From Zea mays (Eukaryota; Streptophyta; Magnoliopsida; Poales; Poaceae), in contig NC_050098.1 of NCBI RefSeq assembly GCF_902167145.1, forward strand, positions 35,272,501 to 35,336,500: a stretch of 64,000 nucleotides of DNA, given 5' to 3'. A program made the translations under genes and the position numbers. The notes beneath the pieces are model-generated. The model did no database searches, had not been told where the DNA came from, and saw nothing but the letters and a program-made list of their open reading frames with translations. Positions 22,955 to 32,855 of this stretch are shown one piece after another (position 1 is the first letter of the stretch; the number at the start of each line of letters is the position of its first letter).

Positions 22955-24479
22955 ATGCCGCCAAAGAAAGCTTCAGCAACAGGGGCTGCTGCTCTGCAGC
23001 CGCTGGACCTAAACTAGGAGACCCTTTCTCTTCGGGAAGCCCGAAGCCAGAAGAGGAAGGCCACCAGTCCAACGCCTCAGGAGGACGATTTGGACCAAGA
23101 AATCAGGAACATGGAGATGCTGCATCAACAAGTGCAAAGGAAGAAAGAAAAGATGGCCCGGCTAGCTGACCTACAAAGGTAGATAGACGAAGCCTCTGAA
23201 GAAGTTCGTCATCTTATGCAAGATGAGCAGAACCGGAGGCCCCAGTACAGAGAGCTTCACCAAGAAGGCTTCGTCAGCGAGGATGACTGGTATGAGGATT
23301 TCCATCATGGAAATTTTGCTTTTGATGATGCTTCTCCTCTGTCAGCAGAACTGCAGGCTACACCTTGGCCCCCGTCTTATAAACCACCTAGCTCCCAATG
23401 TATGACGGACACTCAGATCCGAAGCAATTTCTGATGAGCTACGAAGCAACCATATCTTCATATGGTGGCAATACTGCAGTCATGGCGAAATCCTTCGTCA
23501 TGGCAGTTAAAAATGTTGCACCGACCTGGTACTCTTCTCTTCGGCCAGGAACAATCACATCGTGGCAAAAGCTGAAGGACATGCTCATCACCAGCTTTCA
23601 AGGGTTTCAGATGAAGCCGGTCACTGCTCAAGCTTTGTTCCAGTGCACTCAGGATCATGAAGAATACCTTCAGGCGTATGTCCGAAGGTTCTTACGATTG
23701 AGGGCACAGGCGCCAACGGTGCCTAATGAAATTGTTATTGAGGCCATGATTAAGGGGCTTCGGCCAGGACCTACAGCCCAATACTTCGCCAGGAAACCCC
23801 CTCAGACCTTGGAGAAACTGCTTCAGAAGATGGATGAATATATCCGAGCAGACAATGACTTTCGGCAAAGAAGGGAGGAAGCTTACAGGTTCTCCGAAAT
23901 GACCAGGGGCTTCGGAGAAAGAATCCACCCTAGGCACGTCAGATCTATCCATTCTACTCAGAATGACGATAGGGGAAGTCAGCAACAAAGGCCGCAGTAT
24001 TCCTCCCAGGCTTCGGGGCAGCAACAGAACTATCCTCGGCCCCCAGCTCTAAGGGGCAGAGGCACCAGGGGCTTCGGAGGAAGGTTTGGGGACCAGCCCA
24101 GGAAAATTTACTGCCTATTCTGCGGTGAGGACAAGGGTCATACTACCAGGATGTGCCATGTTACCATTCAAAAACAGAAAGAGATAGCAGAAGTTGCAGC
24201 CCAACAGAGCCAGCCGAAGCAGGTTTTGCATACTGCTCCGTACCACTCACCATACATTCCAGAGTATGTGGGTAACCATCCTGCAGTTTCTGTTGCTTCG
24301 GCAAGCCAACATCAGGCATCTTGGCAACAGCCTCCACCTCCACCACCAATGCAACCTGCTTATCCCCAAGGCCAGTAGCCAGAAGGGAGCTAGCACAATC
24401 ACCAGCAGAGAGACTTTAGGGAGCAGTCCGAAGCTCGCACAGTCAATAGTACTGTGCCAGAATCAAAGCACATCTACTA
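22955..24479 (+). pseudogene. gag of Tat-type copy 2, several stops and one frameshift
   Basis: The sense-strand Gag starts MPPKKASATG. An in-frame TAG at 23015-23017 lies 20 codons in and is shared with copy 3. A second TAG lies near 23180. A one-base loss near 23390 moves the frame to 23398-24378, which carries the capsid-like core (MSYEATISSYGGNTA, LRPGTITSWQKLKDML, QAYVRRFLRLR) and a zinc-finger-like CLFCGEDKGHTTRMCH (CX2CX4HX4C-like). A Pro-rich tail ends in TAG 24376-24378. Homology to copy 3 shows the frame once continued to KHIY before TAA at about 24477. No protease follows. Confidence 0.88.
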
Positions 24480-24754
24480 AGATATATCCTACCTCTGAAA
24501 CAACTTTTACATTTGTTATCATTTACCTTTTCAATAAAGAGCAATCATTGAAAACTTAGTTCTTTTGTTGTTTTCAATTTCTTGTAATAGCTTCGTCATT
24601 ATCATAATGAATATACCTTCTTCAGACATCAACGAAGTTCTAAAGATCTTGACGAAGGAATGCATTGCAAGCTATTGTCGAAGCAACAAAAGTCGTTCTT
24701 AAGGGAACATAGTGTAAGTTTTCTGCTCAAAAGTCATTCCAAAGGGAATGCAGA

Positions 24755-25005
24755 GCTTACAGCGAAAAATAAACGCTGATACCGCCGAAATAAAAGGCGA
24801 AGAAGCTCCTAAGGGAGGCTTACAGCGAAAAATAAACGCTGATACTGCCGAAATAAAAGGCGAAGAAGCTCCTAAGGGAGGCTTACAGCGAAAAATAAAC
24901 GCTGATACCGCCGAAATAAAAGGCGAAGAAGCTCCCAAGGGAGGCTTACAACGAAAAGTCAGCGCTGCTATACCGAAAAATAAGCGGTGAAGCCGAAAAA
25001 TAAAC
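24755..25005 (+). repeat. 63-bp minisatellite between gag and the antisense gene, copy 2
   Basis: Units starting GCTTACAGCG lie at 24755, 24818 and 24881, followed by a diverged fourth from 24944. The unit is 63 bp, exactly 21 codons, and stays open on the plus strand (24748-24990) and also across much of the minus strand. Copy 3 has a related ~60-bp array at the same position. Confidence 0.9.
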
Positions 25006-25528
25006 GGCAAAAAGATTGTGTGCTCCACTAGGGAATGTGTGTGCACCTTCGGCGCAAATATCATCTTGCATGTCATTACATCATTACATCATGTGCATAG
25101 CATAGCATCATACATCATATTGCATCAATGGCACAAGAAGGGGATGCAATGTTGACCTTCAGAAAGGTAGACAATGTTGACCTACGATATTGAGCTTCGG
25201 AGATTGTTTCGAAGAAGTGCCAAGGCACAAAATATGTTTTCAAGAAATACAACTTCGTCACTTTAATATGAAAAGGAGATCCATTGTTCACGAAGCATAA
25301 TGTTTTTCCAGAAATTGTATATTTTTACAGAATATGGATATTCTTCATGAAGCATGAAAAGAAGGGAAGGTGTTTTTTTGCCGAAGGCTAAAAAACGGTA
25401 TGTATGTAAAAGTTTCATGCATCGTAAAGAATTGAATTATAAACAGCTTATATATTACATTCAAAATTATAAAATATTACACACATTGTCCAGCAAATAT
25501 TACGTTCCAAATATCTTTACAATAACAA

Positions 25529-28500
25529 CTAATCTTCTTTTAAGACTACTTCTGCAACTTCGTTTAATAGTTGATCAACAACTTTATCCATAATAGCTTC
25601 GGCCATTTTTATAATCTCATCATCCTCCTTTGTTTTGGGGTCCGCCAATGGCTCGACGGGCTCTGGGGGAGGAGATAGTGCGGCTGTGATGCAAAACGTA
25701 AATAAGTTCGAAGTCATAAAATTACAACATAAAGTCAAAAGTTATTAATCAATACCTGTTCGCCTCTTGAGATCCGCACTTTTCTCAGCGGCCTCTGCTA
25801 TTTCTCTAGCATCGTGAATACTTTTTTCACTTTTCCTTATAATTTCTTGAGCTATCTCCCGACCGCAATTTTCCTAAATGTCGGTGAAAAATTTTCCACC
25901 AACCAAGCTTGCTTCGGCCGAGGGGTCTTTTATACCTTCAATAGATAAGGCAGCCTCGGTTTGCGCCAAGCATTTCACATGTTTGCAGCCTCTTCTTTCT
26001 AAGATAACGGCAATCCCCCTAGCACCCGAGAACGCGCATATGTCCCCATGGCCACTCAAAATTTCTTCAAAAGCTTCAGCCTTGCCGCTGATCCAGTCGA
26101 TTGGACCTTCGGGATCGCCCAGTATGAAGTTGCCTTCATTCGAATATGCGCCGACGCTGGCGAAACTAGTCTTAATTTTTTCCACACATTTCATGGATTT
26201 TTCATAACATCTTTCTTTTGAAGACCGAAGTTCTGCAGTTGTTTTCTCCCAATGATTTTCCAGTAATTGCTGGCGTCTCGGTCAGCTTCGGCAATTGCAC
26301 ACTTTAATTTCGCTTCAGCCAGCTGTTTCTGAAGATCTTCAATTTCGCACTTCTGGGCTTCAGCTTGGGCCTTGGAAGTAGCTTCGTCTTCTTTTATTTT
26401 ATTAAGCAATGAGTTTAATATTTTATCTTTCTCAAGACCTTCGTTCCTTAGCTCAATCACTTCGGAACGAAGGTTATTCAACACCATGGTACATCCCTCG
26501 TCTTCAGCGCTTTTCTGCGCTCTGAGGGCATTGCTAAGAATAAGGCCCTGCAAAAGGAATGTGGTGTTAAAAAATAAGCACACGAATTTTTAAGCACACA
26601 AAAAGTTTATTTTCTCACCTTTAAGCTGTTGTACGCTAAGCTGTCGGCCAATTCATCTTTTGACAACACTGAGAGCCCGTCTTCTAGTGTTGGGAATCCG
26701 AAGCTTCTTGCCATCTTCCGGCAGACAGAGATCTCCTTGCTGTCTGGGAGACAATACAAGAAGTCTTCTTCTCCGCTGCCGTTGAAAAACAACGTCCCCT
26801 TTGGATATTTCAATTTTTGGGCATAGAACTGAGCCTCTTGCTTTTCTTTTTCAATCAACTTTTTCCTCGAAGCATGTCGTAAAATATAATTGAAAGCTTC
26901 AGAAAATGCTTCGGGGGCGGCAGTGCTAGTTTCTTCAGCCAAAATTTGTTCTGCTGCTTCTGTTTCTTTGGTTTCCAAGGATTTCACCTTGGCGGGCTCT
27001 GAAGGCCCAGCTTCAGTCTCAGCTTGGTGCTTTGTAGCTTCGGCACCAAAGGCTTCAATTTGCACTTCGGGAGTTTCGGCAATTTTCTTCGGAGTAGTGC
27101 TTGAAGACTTTATTGTCTCCAATACATCCAGTACATTAACCATCCTTTTTCTTTTGGGGGTCATTGCTGGACCTTTTTGGCTTTTTGGTACTTCAACTTC
27201 TGCCGAAGGACTTAAAATTTCTGTTGTCTTTGTCCTCTCAGCTCTTGGCTCTTTAATTCTTTCAGCCTTCGGCGTTGTGGTCAGCTTGTCAATTTTCTGC
27301 GAAGGTGTAGGCTCTTTGGTTTCAGTAGCAGTAGAGGTCTCACCACCAAATTCGGGCACCAAGGCCGGTGCGATGAAGCGTGGTCGGTGAGTAAGGACCT
27401 TCACTCTTTTCCTCTTTAGCGCAGCCTCATTTAGAGCAACCGAAGTATCACCTTTTCCAGAAGTTGCGCTTTTTCTCTTTTGCCCTTTCAGCGGGTAGCG
27501 GTAATCAGGGTACACAAACCCAATAGCATCGAAAACTCTATTCAGCCTCTTCTTTTTCCGCCCTCCGAAGGTCACAGATAGAGCGTTATCTTCTGTCTTT
27601 GAATATGGTCCAAGTAGTTCGTCGCTTGTAGCTTCGATGCATTTCAGCCAATCATCATCTGGCTTAATAAACTTACCCTCGTATCTGAAGGTGTATTTCA
27701 ACCTAACTAGTCCACCTTCGTCAGGCTTGCTGATGGTTTTCGTATGGAATTTCCCATTGCTCTACAAGAGGCCACACTCTGAAGGCTATGTGCTCCTGGA
27801 CTAAATCCCTCGTTCTGATGAAAGAGCAGACTATGCCAAAGGCCTTTTGGCATTCTTCGGCTGCATCATCGATTTCCACCTTCAGCTTCCTAAGGCCAAA
27901 GCGCTGCCAGATAGGACGCATGATAATATCTTTGATGTCTTCTCGTGCCTTTAAATCGTGTTTCACGTAAAACCATTCCTTCATCCAGTCCCCAGGCCAT
28001 CTTTTCCGGAAGGTTGGCACGGGACAGCTCGAGCCAGAGCGAGCGACGAAGCTATAACAGCCAAAATTGTTATGATATTGCTCTTTGCCCCAGGGTTTCG
28101 TCTCATATAACAATTCATGCATATTGCAAAAGCTTTTTGCATTTGGCTCCAAGCCCTGGCTCCTCACGGCCCAGACGAAGATTCCCATTCTTATGATTGC
28201 TTCGGGCGTAATTTGATGAAGGTAGACTTGATAGATCTTTAAAACCTCAACCACAAATTTGCTTAATGGAAACCGAAGCCCAGCATTAAAAAAGCTTCGG
28301 AAGATCACAACTTCATTCTCTTCGGGAGTAGGCACAGTCCTCTCTCCGTCATCAGCCCTTACAGTAGACATGTCCCAAAAATATCTTCCCCTCATATTAT
28401 CGAGATGACTCTGTTTAATAGTTGATTTTCCAAAAACTGCATGACTTGGTCGCCAGGGTCGATCTTCGGAGTCTTCTCCGCCACTTTCCACATCATAACT

Positions 28501-28653
28501 ATCACTATCACCAGTGTCTTCAGATAAACCTTCTAAAATCTCCCTAGTAATCTTCTCAGTATTTTTCTTTGCTATCGATTCAATAAAGCCAAGATTCTTC
28601 TCCTCAGAAAGGCTCAGCTTCGTTTCAGCAATAGCTTTTTTGTCTCGAGACAT
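25529..28653 (-). pseudogene. Three-exon antisense gene of Tat-type copy 2
   Basis: On the minus strand, exon 1 is 28653-26619, exon 2 is 26547-25756 and exon 3 is 25683-25529. Introns are 26618-26548 (71 bp, GTGAG...TTTGCAG) and 25755-25684 (72 bp, GTATTG...CATCACAG). Exon 1 starts MSRDKKAIAETK and has the block EDRPWRPSHAVFGKS, then Transposase_28-like blocks and a long Ala/Glu/Lys/Pro region. Exon 2 begins GLILSNALRAQ with strong coiled-coil heptads. Exon 3 is short, from LSPPPEPVEP to VVLKED and a TAG. One extra base near 27710 and another change near 26200 break the frame. The product is unknown. Comparable antisense extra ORFs are known from Tat/Grande-type elements. Confidence 0.8.
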
Positions 28654-28800
28654 CTTCGGAAATGTTGAAAGCGTGCTCTTAAAGCCGAAGCTAAAGAAAA
28701 TCTAAAAAGCCAGGCAATCGTTGGTGTGCAAAGAACTAAAAATTAGGAAGGCAAGAGCAGACGGCAAGAAAGCGTGCTAAATGTGCTAGCGGTGCACTCT

Positions 28801-28808
28801 TATTTATA
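28801..28808 (-). promoter_or_regulatory. TATA box of the antisense gene, copy 2
   Basis: TATAAATA on the minus strand lies 148 bp before the ATG at 28653, outside the LTR and just inside the polypurine tract. Position and flanks match copies 1 and 3. Confidence 0.6.
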
Positions 28809-28949
28809 CGCCCAATACGTTGCAAGTGGCAGGGACCCGCTTGTCATTGACTATTGCTATTCTAGCAAAGGGAAGGTGTTTTTTCGGACCTTCGGCTTAA
28901 GGCCTTCGTCCATATCGCAATCTGAATTTATCATTCTAACAAATTAATA

Positions 28950-28963
28950 TTGCGAGGGGCTAC
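28950..28963 (+). promoter_or_regulatory. Polypurine tract of copy 2
   Basis: TTGCGAGGGGCTAC directly precedes the 3' LTR. Copy 3 has TATGAGGGGCTAC at 55490-55502. Confidence 0.75.
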
Positions 28964-29638
28964 TGTTGGGGGCCTTTGGCTTCCGAAGGTCCTCAAAAAT
29001 ATGATTTAACAATGTTTCTGGAGTATGATACATGAACAGGTACCTGCAGACTTAGGTCAAAACTACAGTGTGAAGAAGCACAAAGGATACGAAGGATGGC
29101 GCGGAACCGAAGCTATGCACAGGGGAGCTTCGGCGTGATAACAGAAAAGGGAACCGACTTAAAAGGGAAAAGGCTATTTAGACCCCGATGGACTATTATA
29201 GAGTTATTAGCAAATGTAAAGGGCATGGGTGTAATTTTACATGGGTTGCGTCCCGTGCCTATAAATAGATGATCAGTGCTCCCGTACTGTTCACACTGAC
29301 TTGGCATTTGCTTTTGTGTCATGCTTGTATTCTTTATCTTCCTTCAAGCCGAAGGTACACTTGTAATGAAATGTTATCTTTACTTATTCATGGTAATAAA
29401 ATAAAAATAATACAATAGTAATAACATATTTGATGGTTCATACTGTTCATGTTTCGTATAAATTCCTTCTTCATTTTTATATGTCAAATTTTATGAAGGT
29501 ATGCTCTTTGTAATCTTCGTCCGAAAGACATTATATCCTAAGGGAAATAATGCTCCAAAGGACGAAGAACCTTAACGTTTAAAATTCTCTATGTTGCCTT
29601 GCTCTTAAGCCGAAGCATTTGAGAGCAAGTCCCCAACA
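28964..29638 (+). repeat. 3' LTR of Tat-type copy 2 (675 bp)
   Basis: It begins TGTTGGGGGCC and ends GTCCCCAACA. It includes TATAAATA near 29261. The Sirevirus RNase H sequence resumes immediately at 29639. Confidence 0.92.
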
Positions 29639-29954
29639 ACAGTGTTGCGCGCAACTACTATGGATGAGGCAAACCCTCCGGGACTTTGGCTACAATCTGA
29701 GCAAAGTCCCACTCCTATGTGACAATGAGAGTGCAATCCGCTTAGCGGATAATCCTATTGAACACAGCCACACTAAGCACATAGACATCCGACATCACTT
29801 CCTAAGGGATCACCAGCAAAATAGAGACATCGATATTTATCATATTAGCACCGAGAACCAGCTAGCCGATATCTTCACCAAGCCGTTGGATGAGAAAACT
29901 TTTTGCAGGTTGCATAGTGAGCTAAATGTCTTAGATTCGCGTAACTTGGATTGA
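29639..29954 (+). pseudogene. Sirevirus RNase H C-terminal remnant
   Basis: The only surviving pol segment of the Opie-like element. It reads open from CCAQLLWMRQTLRDFG through DNESAIRLADNP and KHIDIRHHFLRD to ENQLADIFTKPLDEKTF, ending at TAG/TGA after RNLD. These are the standard C-terminal RNase H motifs of copia pol. Everything upstream of it in pol is missing. Confidence 0.93.
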
Positions 29955-30738
29955 TCTATAGCATACATGTGTTCTATGCCTTTGATCATGTTACTTTTTG
30001 CAATTACTACATTTGTTATCTATTTGTGGTGCTCAAGTTGTACAAGATCTCCCCGGACCTCACAAGTCCATATGCAAATGATGCACATATTTAGGGGGAG
30101 ATATGCTACAACTTGACCCTTTGAAACTCACCTGTTTGGTTGAGTATACTTGATGTAGTCTCCAAGGTGCATTGAAAGGGAAAGGTGAACTTGGACGATG
30201 AAAAGACTTCCACTGCACTCCGGTATTAGTGTACTTACTTCCAAGTTCTTACTTATGCCTTCATTGCCTTTTTGCTCTTAATTGACATTTTTTGTTAGGC
30301 AATGGGGTTAAAGGGCCAAGAATGATCCCATTTTGGTGCTTAATGCCAAAGGGGGAGAAATTAAGGCCAAAGCAACTGGATCAGCCAACCACTTGAGAAT
30401 TTTGAAAACAGTAGAGTTAGAATTTGTGATTTGTCCAAAAATACTCTTATTGCAAAATTTGGTCTCTTATGGGGGAGAATTTTGATTATGGGAAAAGGGG
30501 GAGTTTTTGGCACTTGATCAACTTTTCTTGGAATATCTCTCGATTTACCCAAACAAGTGTGTTTGACTTAGAGATAGGAAAAAGAATTTGATTTGCAAAA
30601 ATAAACCAAGTGGTGGCAAAGAGTGATCCAAATATGCCAAATCATTAGCAAAAACAATTTGGTCTTCAATTGCATTGATGTTACACTTCTTTTGTTGCTT
30701 TTTGATGTGTTGGCATAAATCACCAAAAAGGGGAAGAT
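29955..30738 (+). promoter_or_regulatory. Sirevirus 3' region with repeated polypurine motifs
   Basis: About 785 bp without a gene. Polypurine motifs of the form A(n)GGGGGAG occur at about 30093, 30348, 30471 and 30493, and the functional one (AAAAAGGGGAAGA, 30726-30738) abuts the 3' LTR. Multiple polypurine tracts are a known hallmark of Sireviruses. Confidence 0.8.
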
Positions 30739-31972
30739 TGAAAGGGAAATGTGCCCTTGGGCAATTTCTATAAGTATTTTGGTGATTAAATGTCCAACAC
30801 ATAGTAACTGAGTCCTTATGTGCTAAATGATGAGAGAAATACAAATCATACTACAAGGTATGTTTCTAGACTTAGTATATTGTTTTTTGAATACTAATGT
30901 GTTTGTCTAAGTGCTAGAACAGTGCCAAGAAAAGAAGAATTAAATTGGAGAAATGTTGGCAATGTTTCAGCCAACACCAACTCTGGCCAGGCACACCGGA
31001 CTATTCGGTGGTGCACCGGACAGTGTCCGGTGCGCCAGGCTGGCAGGCGGTAAACCGGTTGCTCTCGGGAAAATGCAGAGGTGTACGGCTATAATTCACC
31101 GGACTGTCCGGTGAGCCAACGGTCGCAAGCGCCAACGGTCGCAAGCGCAATTCGCGGGTGACGCGTGGCCCGCAACAACGGTCGGTTGGGCACACCGGAC
31201 TGTCCAGTGTGCTCCGGACAGTGTCCGGTGCGCCAACCGACCCCGAGGACCAATGGTCGGATGCGCCAGATATGGAAGGAGATCATGCACCGGACAGCTA
31301 CAGTGACTGTCCGGTGCACCATCCGACAGAAGGCAAGTATGGCCTTCCAAGTTGGCCTCCAACGGCTCCTAGCTGCCTTGGGGCTATAAAAGGGACCCCT
31401 AGGCACATGGAGGAGTACACCAAGCTTACAAGAAACATTCTAAGACTCCCAGACTCCAACTCCACGCATTTTATTCTCTGTGTTAGCTATTTGAGCTCCA
31501 TTTGAGTTGCGAACTCCGTGTGTTGTGTTTCGAGCTCAAGGTGTGACTTGTGTGCGTGGTTGTGCTGCAGATTTTGAGTCTTGTGTGTGTTGCTCTCCCC
31601 AACCTTACTCTGTGCCTTCTTTGTGATCTCAATTGTAAGGGCGAGAGACTCCAAATTGTGGAGATTCCTCGCAAACGGGAAACATACTCGAAAGGAAAAG
31701 ACCGTGGTATTCAAGTTGATCATCGGATCACTTGAAAGGGTTGAGTGCAACCCTCGTCCATTAGGACACCACAACGTGGAAGTAGGCAAGTGTTACTTGG
31801 CCGAACCACGGGATAAAATTGTGTGTCTCTTGTGTTGCTTTCTCTGTGATTGTAGTGTTCACAAGAACTCGCTTCAAAGCTACTTAGCTGAACTAACACT
31901 TTAAACTAAGTTTTGTGGCTATTAGTGTTTGATATTACAGGATCACCTATTCACCCCCTCTAGGTGCTCTCA
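30739..31972 (+). repeat. 3' LTR of the Opie-like Sirevirus (1234 bp)
   Basis: It begins TGAAAGGGAAATG and ends GGTGCTCTCA, followed by the TSD catgg. Compared with the 5' LTR it carries an extra ~20 bp of GGACTATTCGGTGGTGCACC near 31000. Confidence 0.95.
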
Positions 31973-32380
31973 CATGGGCTAGGGTTATAATGAACAGGTT
32001 GAACAAATCTTTGCAACAAGTCCGACCCAATTCACGCATTCCTAAATTTGGAAACTTCCCAATTGACATGCCACATATGTGTCCCACCATGAAAGCGGGA
32101 TCTAATGACTGTGGCTTCTTCGTCATGAGGTACATCCAGTACTATGACTACATGGATGGTTCTATCAAGCAATATATACAACCAGTAAGTGAATTTTTGG
32201 TTATGCAGTTTTTATTTTTACGTTCAACCTTTATTTTATAACCAAGTCAGTTCAACAAAATGGTGTTTTCTGCAGGATGACTCTCGTGATCTACGATCTC
32301 TTGCTCTATACTACCTCACTCCCGTTGCCTCCAGAAATTCAAAGATTCAAGTTTGCCCGCAAGTAGTGTCGCTAGATTAG
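31973..32380 (+). pseudogene. Ulp1-like (C48) cysteine protease, 3' exons, in a Mutator-like element
   Basis: Reading from the TSD, exon 31973-32184 contains NFPIDMPHMCPTMKAGSNDCGFFVMRY, with the NDCGFF catalytic-cysteine motif of Ulp1/SUMO-protease-like enzymes. The intron is 32185-32275 (GTAAGTG...TTTCTGCAG, 91 bp, phase 0). The last exon, 32276-32380, encodes DSRDLRSLALYYLT and ends in TAG. The frame joins 12718-12798 across the copia insertion. Upstream catalytic residues are not in the window. The gene converges on the FAR1-type transposase at 32856-36506, an arrangement known for Ulp1-carrying Mutator-like elements. It is inactive because two retrotransposons split it. Confidence 0.8.
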
Positions 32381-32855
32381 CTGTCTGTTATGAAGCAACC
32401 TTTTGTGAAGCCAAATATCGTTGCATGTCTATGGAACTGTAATGCAACCTTTGTGGTAGTTGGTATATCGTGGACCTATGTGTATTAAACAAGTTATGAC
32501 ACCACTCTTGTTTAATACAGTGTTCAGTTCAAACTTCAATTATCAGCTCATATGTGTATCAGTCATTTCTTCACAAGTTATTGTTGATGTGTGTTTTCTT
32601 TACAAAGCGATTATTCACCAGTATTTGCCACCAAATCTTCTGTAGCGATAGATTACGCTATTTTGATAACACAATTACGCAAAATTGATATACAGTTTAC
32701 AACACTTTCCATTTCAGGCAGTACTAATTATTACTTATACTTTGTGAATATCATCTGGTATCAGATTTACAAATTCGTCCATCTGTGTAATAACAAATAT
32801 GTTACTACATTACAATTGTCCTAAAATGCTTTTCATCTACTCCCCACTAGATGAA
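32381..32855. other. Spacer between convergent Ulp1-like and transposase genes
   Basis: AT-rich, no coding signal that I trust. It probably holds the overlapping 3' untranslated regions and poly(A) signals of the two tail-to-tail genes. Confidence 0.5.

Larger units (their letters stand above)
22361..29638 (+). mobile_element. Tat-type non-autonomous gypsy element, copy 2 (plus orientation)
   Basis: It contains a partial 5' LTR, PBS, sense gag (22955-24479), minisatellite (24755-25005), a three-exon antisense gene (28653-25529), polypurine tract and a complete 3' LTR. No protease, reverse transcriptase, RNase H or integrase is present, so it depends on a helper. Its 5' LTR lacks about the first 140 bp, where the Tekay-like LTR fragment abuts. 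The shared LTR parts differ at about 18 sites in ~530 bp (about 3.4%). It sits in the RNase H region of the Sirevirus. Confidence 0.88.
12799..31972 (+). mobile_element. Ty1/copia Sirevirus (Opie-like), pol replaced by nested insertions
   Basis: The LTRs are 12799-14034 and 30739-31972. The element is flanked by a perfect 5-bp TSD, catgg, at 12794-12798 and 31973-31977. The PBS, a Sirevirus-type gag, an RNase H remnant and a long 3' region with repeated polypurine motifs place it in the Sirevirus (Maximus/SIRE) clade. Opie is the best family match from memory. The LTRs differ at roughly 50 sites plus a ~20-bp indel over 1.2 kb (about 4%), so it is older than the adjacent Tekay-like copy. Protease, integrase and reverse transcriptase are absent: the sequence jumps from the gag C-terminus at 16482 to RNase H at 29639, with 13 kb of other elements between. 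Confidence 0.92.

Noticed and set aside
23692..24024. Minus-strand ORFs opposite gag
   Set aside because: They are shadows of the gag frame, not kept at matching positions in copy 3. The real antisense gene lies further downstream.
24748..24990. A CRISPR-like array
   Set aside because: Units are contiguous 63-bp tandem repeats without unique spacers, in a plant retrotransposon.
16483..29638. A giant DNA transposon bounded by TGTTGGGG ... CCCCAACA inverted ends
   Set aside because: The ends are LTR termini of two related retroelements in opposite orientation, and the flanks (gtacc and acagt) do not match.
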